Below, piece by piece: positions 1 through 6,382 of a stretch of DNA of 9,912 bases. Below the pieces are notes generated by a model that worked only from the letters and a program-made list of their open reading frames with translations, had not been told where the DNA came from and ran no database searches. Both the position numbers and the translations under genes were made by a program. The stretch spans positions 1 to 9,912 of the forward strand of contig JAJRUR010000151.1 in the NCBI GenBank assembly GCA_024277695.1, in the 5' to 3' direction. The DNA comes from Bacteroidota bacterium. GTDB lineage: Bacteria > Bacteroidota > Bacteroidia > Chitinophagales > Saprospiraceae. How positions within the stretch are numbered: position 1 is the first letter of the stretch; the number at the start of each line of letters is the position of its first letter.

Positions 1-1869
1 CTCTATTACATCCTCAAGTACCAATCTATCCAGATAGGATACTATTGTATTCTTACTATACTTTTCAAAATGATGCGTTATTTGGTCACGAGTCATTTCA
101 CCGGTCTCCAAAAGCTTCAGCAGTTGCGTTTTAAATTGTTCTATCTCAAACTGTCTCTGTTTTCGCTTGCGCTCCATACACAGGTCACATTTTCCACAAA
201 ATTCGCCCCGATGTTGACCAAAATAATTGAGCATATAATGCTCTCTGCAAGAAGTATGATCCAGATAAGCAAATATATGATGGAGCCGGCTTAACTGCCT
301 AGCCTTAAGAAATTCGATACGCTTCGTATCAAAACGCAAGGCATGAGCAGCTATTCGTTCTGCAGTAAAAAACAACTGGGGTGCGCTGCTACTAGCTTGA
401 TAATCTATAATGCCCTGTTTGTCGAGCACCTCCAAGTAAGTTTTTAGTTCTCCGGGTTGAATAGATAGTTTTTCTGCCAACTGCCTTTCATTTATTTTCA
501 CCATCTCTGTAAATAATCCTTCATAAGACCTCAAGAGCAACTTAGTGATGATATCCAGCTTTGGACTACTCATCTGAAGTTCATACAGCATGTGCCTATC
601 TGCAAGAAACTTGAGTTTACTGGGTCTATAAAACGAGTCGGTCATACAAATCCATCCTTCACGCTCCAATAGTTTTATGGCATAATAACTACTTAGTTTA
701 TTATATCCGAACCGTTCGACAAATTGATCCAAATCAAAATCAAAAGCTCCTTCGGGACGTGGTCCTACACCTTGATCCAAAAAGACACAAATGCTTTTGT
801 ACACTCTGCGGACAAATTGGATGTCAGGATAATGTATTTTATATTGATCGAGTAAGCGCGTTTTATCTTTTTGGTCATAGAGCATTACCGCCCAAGCGTT
901 CTGTCCATCTCTACCTGCTCTCCCACTCTCTTGGTAATAGGCCTCGATAGAAGAAGGAATTTGTAGATGTATCACGAAACGCACATCCGCCTTATCTATA
1001 CCCATCCCAAAAGCATTCGTTGCGACCATGATACGGATCTTACCGGACATCCACTGTTTTTGCTTATCACTACGTGATGTCGTATCTAGTCCTGCGTGAT
1101 AAAAGTTAGCAGATATATTGGCATTATTAAGTATATAAGAAATACGCTCGGTAGCTGCCCGAGAGTTGATATAAATAATTCCTGAGCCTTTTAGTTTATT
1201 GCATAAAGCGCGTAGTTTTTGTTCTTTATTGGCATTGTATATGACATGATAGCCAAGTTTTGGGCGAGAAAGTGATGTCGATAAGATATTTCGCTGTCTA
1301 AACATCAGATTTTCCATAATATCCTCTTGGACTCTAGGTGTAGCCGAAGCGGTCAAAGCAAGAACAGGTATCTTAGGAAACAATTCTCTAATCTGCCGTA
1401 TATTGCGATAAGCCGGTCGAAAATCATATCCCCACTCACAGATACAATGCGCTTCATCCACAGCAAGCATATTGACTTGCATATGTTGTATATACTCTAG
1501 TGTAGTCGAAGACAATAAACGCTCAGGAGACAGATAAAGCAAATCCAGATGTCCATTGACCGCACGGGAAAGTATCTCTTCTTGGCGGCGGCGTTTCAAG
1601 CCCGAATGCAAGGTAGCTGCTTTTATGCCGTTGCGTTGGAGTCGATCTACTTGGTCCAGCATCAGAGCTATTAAGGGTGATATTACTAAGGTGATACCCT
1701 CTAAGGCAACTGCCGGCACTTGATAACACAAAGATTTACCACCTCCTGTAGGCAATATAGCCAAGACATCGTGACCTTTGATCACTGTAGTGATAATCTC
1801 TTCTTGTGGATAACGAAAGCTATCATATCCCCAGTGAGTCTCCAATATGTCATAAATACGGTCTTGCAC
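1..1869 (-). CDS. recQ: RecQ-family ATP-dependent DNA helicase, 3' end cut by window edge
   Basis: This encodes a superfamily 2 3'-5' DNA helicase acting in recombination and repair in the cytoplasm. Reading from 1869, 623 codons stay open to base 1, so the stop lies off the left edge. Visible motifs are motif 0 (F18-R19-Q22), Walker A LPTGGGKS (39-46), DEAH (138-141) followed by the aromatic-rich loop with CEWGYDFRP (144-152), TASAT (173-177), ATNAFGMGID (283-292) and motif VI QESGRAGRDG (313-322). A zinc-site cysteine set lies at C541, C558, C561 and C564. The zinc motif comes about 200 residues after the helicase core, unlike E. coli RecQ where it follows directly. From memory, this late position is normal for Bacteroidota RecQ proteins of about 630-640 residues. 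No HRDC domain is seen, so probably only a few residues are missing. The start is GTG at 1869: a TAA sits immediately upstream in frame, and the next in-frame ATG would remove Walker A. Confidence 0.95.
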   Translation of the reverse strand, partial: MQDRIYDILETHWGYDSFRYPQEEIITTVIKGHDVLAILPTGGGKSLCYQVPAVALEGITLVISPLIALMLDQVDRLQRNGIKAATLHSGLKRRRQEEILSRAVNGHLDLLYLSPERLLSSTTLEYIQHMQVNMLAVDEAHCICEWGYDFRPAYRNIRQIRELFPKIPVLALTASATPRVQEDIMENLMFRQRNILSTSLSRPKLGYHVIYNANKEQKLRALCNKLKGSGIIYINSRAATERISYILNNANISANFYHAGLDTTSRSDKQKQWMSGKIRIMVATNAFGMGIDKADVRFVIHLQIPSSIEAYYQESGRAGRDGQNAWAVMLYDQKDKTRLLDQYKIHYPDIQFVRRVYKSICVFLDQGVGPRPEGAFDFDLDQFVERFGYNKLSSYYAIKLLEREGWICMTDSFYRPSKLKFLADRHMLYELQMSSPKLDIITKLLLRSYEGLFTEMVKINERQLAEKLSIQPGELKTYLEVLDKQGIIDYQASSSAPQLFFTAERIAAHALRFDTKRIEFLKARQLSRLHHIFAYLDHTSCREHYMLNYFGQHRGEFCGKCDLCMERKRKQRQFEIEQFKTQLLKLLETGEMTRDQITHHFEKYSKNTIVSYLDRLVLEDVIE

Positions 1870-1898
1870 TTAGTAGTTCTTCAAGGTAGTAATTTTGA

Positions 1899-1930
1899 TA
1901 AATATACAAGAGTCTGACCAATAATTCAAA
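1899..1930 (-). promoter_or_regulatory. Candidate Bacteroidota-type promoter for recQ
   Basis: On the minus strand, TTTG (1930-1927) is followed after 20 bases by TATATTTA (1906-1899). This is one base off the Bacteroidota -7 consensus TAnnTTTG. Initiation would fall near 1892, leaving a leader of about 20 nt before the GTG start. The match is visual only; AT-rich spacers produce such matches by chance. Confidence 0.35.
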
Positions 1931-2022
1931 TCCCCTACCAAAATCAATATGTTCGCAATGCAAACAAGATTAAGCTGAGCCATAGAGGGGAGATACTGTC
2001 TTGTACGGCGCAGATTGTCGGA

Positions 2023-2964
2023 TCAAAAGCTCGGACAAGCAGCGCGCGAAGAAATATCAAATAAGTTGATGGAGACCATAACTCCTCCATTGAGATAGGC
2101 ATCGCGTATAGAAGCATTTCCTCGTTTCTTGCCGGTATGATCAATTTGGTTACCGGCAGCATCGATGGAGCGATTACTCAGTTGAGCACTCAATAAACCG
2201 GCACCTGATTCGAGCAACTCAGGTGGATAATATAAGGTGCTCACATCGTCAATATAGTCTGTTCCGGTCAGAGAATAATAAATAAAACCATGTACAAAAA
2301 CACCATCAGCTATACGCAGCCTCAACCCTCCACCTATCGGGATAGCTATCTGTGTAAGAGCATACGGCGATGGATTGCCCGGCAAGCCTTGTCCTTCAGT
2401 GCCCAAAGGCTGTAGAGCCACTTCACGATTTTGGAATGTCGTCATCGGCGAGAACTTAAATCCTGCCAATCCAATAGACAGATAAGGATTGATTCCTTCA
2501 GTATAAGGCGACAGAGACTTCAAAGGATACCATTCTACTCTGAGAGCTAACTCTGCCAATGAAGATCTGAAGTCGAGATTGCGAGCCTTAGTACTTGGCG
2601 CTAGAGACAGCGAATCAGCTCCGCTAATTCTACTCGAAAACACGGCGAATGATACTGCCCAACGTTCATCGATCTCTGCCCGAAGTGCAGCGTTAAAACT
2701 CGGATGTATTTTGAGTACCAAGCCTTCTTTGAAGCGATAAGAAGTCAAATCACCCTGATAGAGTGAGAGTCCACCTCCCAGGCCAAGCTCAATGCTTTGT
2801 GCACTACTTCGGTCAAAACAGGCAAAAAACATAACAAAGATCGACAAAATGCATATTGTATTGCCCTTCAGTATGTAACGAAGGCTAGTGCTAAATCTTT
2901 CCATCGGATACTCAAAAGACCGTTCAAACGTTAAATGGTCGTTAATTTGATACAATTTATCCAT
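2023..2964 (-). CDS. DUF6089-family outer-membrane beta-barrel protein
   Basis: This is a predicted exported outer-membrane protein of unknown function. The N-terminus holds a hydrophobic segment (about residues 35-49) ending near SSAQS (53-57), consistent with a signal peptide. The mature part starts IELGLGGGLSLYQGDL and has alternating-residue beta strands. Features I associate with DUF6089 are the early GGLSLYQGDL block, NLDFRSSLAELALRVEWY (129-146), the NPYLSIGLAGFKFSP block (159-173), YALTQIAIPIGGGLRL (201-216), TDYIDDVS (235-242) and RGN near 281. The first ATG gives an unusually long, polar stretch before the hydrophobic core. The ATG at 2904 (M21) gives a more normal signal peptide of about 35 residues and may be the true start. 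In some Bacteroidota, as I recall, this family lies near envelope-biogenesis genes. Here it stands alone between recQ and a divergent peptidase gene. No clear terminator is seen downstream. Confidence 0.85.
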   Translation of the reverse strand: MDKLYQINDHLTFERSFEYPMERFSTSLRYILKGNTICILSIFVMFFACFDRSSAQSIELGLGGGLSLYQGDLTSYRFKEGLVLKIHPSFNAALRAEIDERWAVSFAVFSSRISGADSLSLAPSTKARNLDFRSSLAELALRVEWYPLKSLSPYTEGINPYLSIGLAGFKFSPMTTFQNREVALQPLGTEGQGLPGNPSPYALTQIAIPIGGGLRLRIADGVFVHGFIYYSLTGTDYIDDVSTLYYPPELLESGAGLLSAQLSNRSIDAAGNQIDHTGKKRGNASIRDAYLNGGVMVSINLFDISSRAACPSF

Positions 2965-2969
2965 TTCTA

Positions 2970-3000
2970 TTTGTCAAAGCTAACTATTTAATTAATTTTG
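2970..3000 (+). promoter_or_regulatory. Candidate Bacteroidota-type promoter for the S8 peptidase gene
   Basis: TTTG at 2970-2973 is separated by 19 bases from TAATTTTG at 2993-3000, a full match to the -33/-7 pattern TTTG ... TAnnTTTG. Initiation would fall near 3007, giving a leader of about 100 nt. A second, weaker pair lies closer to the gene: TTTG at 3049-3052, 18 bases, then TATATTGG at 3071-3078, with one mismatch. That pair would give a leader of about 20 nt. On the opposite strand, TAGCTTTG (2982-2975) also matches the -7 element and would start transcription just before the upstream ATG of the DUF6089 gene. The divergent promoters therefore seem to overlap. Confidence 0.4.
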
Positions 3001-3106
3001 AACGCCATTTGAATCATATAATTATTTACAAACATATATAAACTCTATTTTGGCTCATATTTTACAAAAATATATTGGGCTGTAATCTATCAAAAACAAA
3101 AATTAC

Positions 3107-4768
3107 ATGAAAAAATTATTATTATTATTCGGTTTACTTTGGATAGGCACATTGGCAGTAGCCCAATCTACATCTCCACCGGAAAACTGGTTTAACCTCG
3201 ATGCACAAGATGACAATGTATATGGAGTAAGTACGGAAAAGGCCTACAAAACCCTACTCAAAGGCAAAAAAGCTCGAACCGTAATCGTAGCAGTAATTGA
3301 TTCGGGAGTAGAAGTGGACCATGAAGATCTGGAAGGAGTTATGTGGGTCAATCCCGGTGAGATTCCCGATAATGGAATTGATGATGACAAGAATGGATAT
3401 ATTGATGATATACATGGATGGAATTTTATAGGTGGAAAAAACGGAGATGTCAACGACGAAACGCTTGAGGCGACCAGACTTTATGTCAAATACCACAAAA
3501 TGTTTGAAGGCAAAGAGCGTTCGGGGCTATCAAAAAAACAAAAGAAGCTGTATGACGAATACATCAAGATCAAAGAAGAGGTGACCAAGGGTCGTGAAAA
3601 AGCCGAAAAGAGTCTAAAGGGAATTATGGAGCGTAAGGATGGATTGATGAGTGCCATTGCTAGCGTAGAGAAAGCATTGGCCGACAAAGCCTTTAATATC
3701 GAAAATGTCAAATCTATCGAGATCACCGGCGATGATGCACAACTTACTATGGGTAAGAATGTCGTACTCAATATTCTGGGATCAGATGATAAAATTAGTT
3801 CTGCAAAAGAAGTAAAAGAGTTTTTGGAAGAGCAGTTCAAGGGAGCGGAAGATTATTATTCCTCACAGGCTAGGGCACATTACAATCCTGATTTTGATCC
3901 ACGCCATCTGGTAGGTGATAATTATAACGACCCGAATGAACGCTATTATGGCAACAATCACTTTGAAGGGCCGGATGCCTTTCATGGGACGCATGTCTCA
4001 GGGATTATCGCAGCGATGCGCAACAATGACAAAGGTATGAATGGTGTAGCTGATCATGTACGCATCATGACAATACGTGCAGTACCCAATGGTGATGAGC
4101 GAGATAAGGATGTAGCCAATGCGATCCGCTATGCGGTAGATAATGGAGCCCAAATCATCAATATGAGTTTTGGAAAAGGATATAGTTGGAACAAAAAAAT
4201 CGTAGATAAAGCCGTCAAATATGCGGAAAAGCACGACGTACTCATGGTACACGCTGCCGGTAATTCATCACTCAATACAGATGAAGAAGATAACTTCCCC
4301 AATGATCGATACATCCGCAGTTGGTTTTTGAGTAGAAAACAAGCCAAGAACTGGTTGGAGATTGGGGCATTATCCTGGAAAAAAGGTGAAGACATGCTCG
4401 CTACATTTTCTAATTACGGTAAGACCAATGTGGATGTTTTTGCTCCCGGTGTAGCTATATACTCCACCGTACCGGACAATGGTTACGGAAATGCCAGTGG
4501 TACTTCTATGGCAGCGCCTGTTACTGCAGGTGTAGCAGCACTCCTACGATCATACTTCCCTAGTCTCACAGCAGTTCAGGTCAAAGAGATTATCATGAAG
4601 TCCAACGTTCCCGTAGATCAGAAAGTCAAAAAACCGGGTTCTGATGATCTGGTACCACTCCGTGATCTTTGTGTGACAGGAGGGATAGTTAATGCCTACA
4701 AAGCCGTACAGATGGCACAACGTACCAAAGGAAAGAAAAAGATAAAATTTGATGTACCTAAGACATAA
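3107..4768 (+). CDS. Exported S8-family (subtilisin-like) serine peptidase
   Basis: This encodes an endopeptidase expected in the periplasm or outside the cell. A signal peptide is clear: MKK, a Leu-rich core, and likely cleavage after about residue 19 or 20 (AVAQS). The triad and oxyanion residues are visible: D65 in VIDSGVEVDH, H293 in HGTHVSG, N386 in AAGNS and S467 in GTSMAAP. The stretch DNGIDDDKNGYIDD (88-101) is Asp-rich and may bind calcium. The Asp-His gap is about 228 residues, against about 32 in subtilisin. Much of the extra sequence (roughly 120-255) is charged and Lys/Glu-rich, probably helical or coiled-coil. Only about 35 residues lie between the signal peptide and the catalytic core, too few for a full I9 propeptide. 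The protein ends shortly after the core with a basic tail and has no recognisable type IX secretion C-terminal domain. The isomerase gene lies 67 bp downstream with no strong terminator between, so co-transcription is likely. Confidence 0.95.
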   Translation: MKKLLLLFGLLWIGTLAVAQSTSPPENWFNLDAQDDNVYGVSTEKAYKTLLKGKKARTVIVAVIDSGVEVDHEDLEGVMWVNPGEIPDNGIDDDKNGYIDDIHGWNFIGGKNGDVNDETLEATRLYVKYHKMFEGKERSGLSKKQKKLYDEYIKIKEEVTKGREKAEKSLKGIMERKDGLMSAIASVEKALADKAFNIENVKSIEITGDDAQLTMGKNVVLNILGSDDKISSAKEVKEFLEEQFKGAEDYYSSQARAHYNPDFDPRHLVGDNYNDPNERYYGNNHFEGPDAFHGTHVSGIIAAMRNNDKGMNGVADHVRIMTIRAVPNGDERDKDVANAIRYAVDNGAQIINMSFGKGYSWNKKIVDKAVKYAEKHDVLMVHAAGNSSLNTDEEDNFPNDRYIRSWFLSRKQAKNWLEIGALSWKKGEDMLATFSNYGKTNVDVFAPGVAIYSTVPDNGYGNASGTSMAAPVTAGVAALLRSYFPSLTAVQVKEIIMKSNVPVDQKVKKPGSDDLVPLRDLCVTGGIVNAYKAVQMAQRTKGKKKIKFDVPKT

Positions 4769-4835
4769 TTCTTCTCATAAAGAATAAGGCAAGAAGCTGA
4801 TTGAAAAAACTATTTTTTGAGCAAAATATATATCG

Positions 4836-5273
4836 ATGATCAAATATATCATAATGTCCTTTGTACTGGTACTTACTATAAGTTGTGGTGATAAGACCGA
4901 TACGCGTCCTGCACAAGAACAAATCGATGAATACCTCACCAAAGAGGGTATGACTGCCTTGAAGACCTCCTCCGGACTCAATTATATCATACTTGATGAA
5001 GGGATGGGGACTGCCCGACCCGATATCAGTAGCACGGTGACAGTCAATTATACCGGCAGGCTTCTCAACGGTGATGAATTTGATGCGGGTTCCAACGTAA
5101 GTTTTCCTCTCTCACGTGTCATATTGGGCTGGCAGGAAGGCATTCCATTGTTTAAGAAAGGCGGTAAAGGAATACTGCTCATTCCACCTGATCTGGGCTA
5201 TGGATCTTCAGGCACCGGCTCCATACCCCCCAATGCCGTACTGGTATTTGAGATTGAGCTATTGGATTTTTGA
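4836..5273 (+). CDS. FKBP-type peptidyl-prolyl cis-trans isomerase, putative lipoprotein
   Basis: This is a single-domain FKBP that catalyses cis-trans isomerisation of X-Pro bonds in folding proteins. The N-terminus has a short hydrophobic segment ending in LTISC, with C17 as the likely lipidated cysteine, so the product is probably anchored to a membrane facing the periplasm or cell surface. A polar linker (18-45) leads to the FKBP domain (about 46-145). Residues equivalent to the FKBP12 binding pocket are all present: Y72, F82, D83, F90, V95-I96, W99, Y122 and F138. It should therefore be catalytically competent. The domain ends at the protein C-terminus with VFEIELLDF, as is usual. The 67-bp gap from the peptidase gene suggests a two-gene transcript and a shared role in envelope protein quality control; that link is inference. 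ATG at 4836 is preferred over the one at 4854 because it keeps K3 before the hydrophobic core. Confidence 0.94.
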   Translation: MIKYIIMSFVLVLTISCGDKTDTRPAQEQIDEYLTKEGMTALKTSSGLNYIILDEGMGTARPDISSTVTVNYTGRLLNGDEFDAGSNVSFPLSRVILGWQEGIPLFKKGGKGILLIPPDLGYGSSGTGSIPPNAVLVFEIELLDF

Positions 5274-5288
5274 TTTTTATCGAAGCTC

Positions 5289-5303
5289 ATCCAATTATTG
5301 GAT
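5289..5303. repeat. Short inverted repeat in the FKBP/globin convergent junction
   Basis: ATCCAA (5289-5294) and TTGGAT (5298-5303) form a 6-bp stem with a TTA loop. The loop is the complement of the globin stop codon. It sits just past the end of the FKBP gene, so it could help end transcription in either direction. It lacks a clean T-run on either side, so calling it an intrinsic terminator is weak. Confidence 0.3.
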
Positions 5304-5690
5304 AAATCCGGGATTGCGACTTTGCTCTACTTTATAGGACATAAGTTTGGCCATTAGAGAGGCTTTATGGACAGCCTGTTCTGCACGCGCACCTGCAAAT
5401 AGTTCCGTAACCGTCTTATGCCATAGTTTGAGCCAATGTTCAAAATCGTCACTCTCCAAAGGAGTCATCTTGTCTAGTGCTATATGGACTAGCATAGGAT
5501 TGCCTTTATAGTTTGCTGTGTCTAGTAGCATGGACTCCCAAAATGTGTACATCTTAGGTAGATGTACACTCCAGTCTTTGACATGCAGATTAAAGATTGG
5601 TCCCAATCGCTCATCTGCTCGTATTCGAGTATAAAATTGATTGACCAACAGTTCAATATCAGAGCGAGTAGAAATATCCGGAACAGGCAT
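5295..5690 (-). CDS. Group III truncated hemoglobin (TrHb3)
   Basis: This is a small heme-binding globin of the 2-over-2 fold, cytosolic. The physiological role of group III members is not settled; oxygen, NO or peroxide chemistry have been proposed. The 131-residue length is typical. Family hallmarks seen are LVNQFY with Y20 as the B10 tyrosine, LGPIF (29-33), DW-x2-HLPKM (39-47) with H43 matching distal E7, FW (50-51), YKGNPM (61-66) followed by H69 as the likely proximal F8 histidine, and FEHWLKLW (83-90), where W86 may be the G8 tryptophan. Residue roles are assigned by analogy to Campylobacter Ctb. This is the last gene of a three-gene unit: its ATG lies 5 nt after the stop of the YggS-family gene. 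It converges on the FKBP gene with 21 bp between stop codons. No dedicated promoter is evident, so expression probably depends on the upstream genes. Confidence 0.95.
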   Translation of the reverse strand: MPVPDISTRSDIELLVNQFYTRIRADERLGPIFNLHVKDWSVHLPKMYTFWESMLLDTANYKGNPMLVHIALDKMTPLESDDFEHWLKLWHKTVTELFAGARAEQAVHKASLMAKLMSYKVEQSRNPGFIQ

Positions 5691-5695
5691 AAGGA

Positions 5696-6382
5696 TTATT
5701 TTTGGATTAAATCTTCGAAAATTATAGAACCCAAACGCAACATTGTAGCTCCTTGCTCAATTGCTATTTGATAGTCGCCGGACATACCCATAGACCAAAT
5801 ATCAAAGTTCTTTTGTGCTTTATGTCCCTTCAAAGTATCAAAAAGGGTTTTTAGACTGCCGAACTCCTCTCGAATGAGCTCCACATCCTCCGTGAGTGTA
5901 GCCATACCCATCAGTCCGCGTATGCGTATATGCTCCAATGGTTCAAAATAGTTTCGGTCAAATAAATCTTGTATTTCTTCTAGCTCAAATCCAAATTTAC
6001 TATCTTCCTGAGCGATTTTTGCCTGTAGCAACACATCTACTACTCTATGCGATTGCTTCGCTTGTTTATTAATTTCTTTTATTAATTTTTTGGAATCAAC
6101 CGAATGAATCAAATGTACAAAATCAATAATTTTTTTTACTTTTTTGGACTGCAAATGGCCTATAAAATGCCATCGAATGTCTTCAGGAAGTTGTGCCTGC
6201 TTGAGCACTAGTTCTGCAACGCGGTTTTCGCCGAAGTCACGTTGTCCTTTGTGGTACAATTCGAGCATATGATTATTAGCGATGGTTTTGGAAACCACCA
6301 CCAATTGGATATTACTTCGGATCAATTGGTCATGGAGTTCATCAAAATGATATTCGATCGGGCAATAGTCTTTTTCGTTCAT
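5696..6382 (-). CDS. yggS: YggS/PLPBP-family pyridoxal phosphate homeostasis protein
   Basis: This cytosolic protein binds pyridoxal 5'-phosphate on a TIM barrel resembling the N-terminal domain of alanine racemase. Known members have no clear enzymatic activity and act in vitamin B6 and amino-acid homeostasis. The PLP lysine is K32 in VVVSKT. Other family signatures are FGENRV (50-55), WHFIGHLQSKKVK (71-83), HSVDS (92-96), RGLMGMAT (154-161) and the phosphate-binding region MGMSGDYQIAIEQGA plus LGSIIF near the C-terminus. The length, 228 residues, is standard. Its ATG overlaps the stop of the upstream DUF255 gene in an ATGA, suggesting translational coupling, and the globin gene follows 5 nt after its stop. 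The coding strand has an A8 run (plus-strand 6130-6137) and an A6 run (6140-6145) encoding lysines. The frame is intact through both. Confidence 0.96.
   Translation of the reverse strand: MNEKDYCPIEYHFDELHDQLIRSNIQLVVVSKTIANNHMLELYHKGQRDFGENRVAELVLKQAQLPEDIRWHFIGHLQSKKVKKIIDFVHLIHSVDSKKLIKEINKQAKQSHRVVDVLLQAKIAQEDSKFGFELEEIQDLFDRNYFEPLEHIRIRGLMGMATLTEDVELIREEFGSLKTLFDTLKGHKAQKNFDIWSMGMSGDYQIAIEQGATMLRLGSIIFEDLIQK

Noticed and set aside
759..950. Small plus-strand ORFs opposite recQ (also 70-294 and 1720-1917)
   Set aside because: They lie wholly or mostly antisense to a gene with clear helicase motifs and show no recognisable protein features.
1870..2022. Searched the recQ/DUF6089 spacer for a small gene, RNA or repeat
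   Set aside because: Apart from the candidate recQ promoter, no hairpin terminator, ORF or repeat stands out.
3481..3840. 119-codon minus-strand ORF opposite the S8 peptidase insertion
   Set aside because: Its Ser/Phe/Leu-rich content is what antisense of Lys/Glu-rich coding produces, and it has no independent support.
4768..4785. ATTCTT/AAGAAT hairpin between the S8 peptidase and FKBP genes as a terminator
   Set aside because: It has only 6 AT-rich pairs and no T-run after it (AAGGCAAG follows), so it is unlikely to stop transcription.
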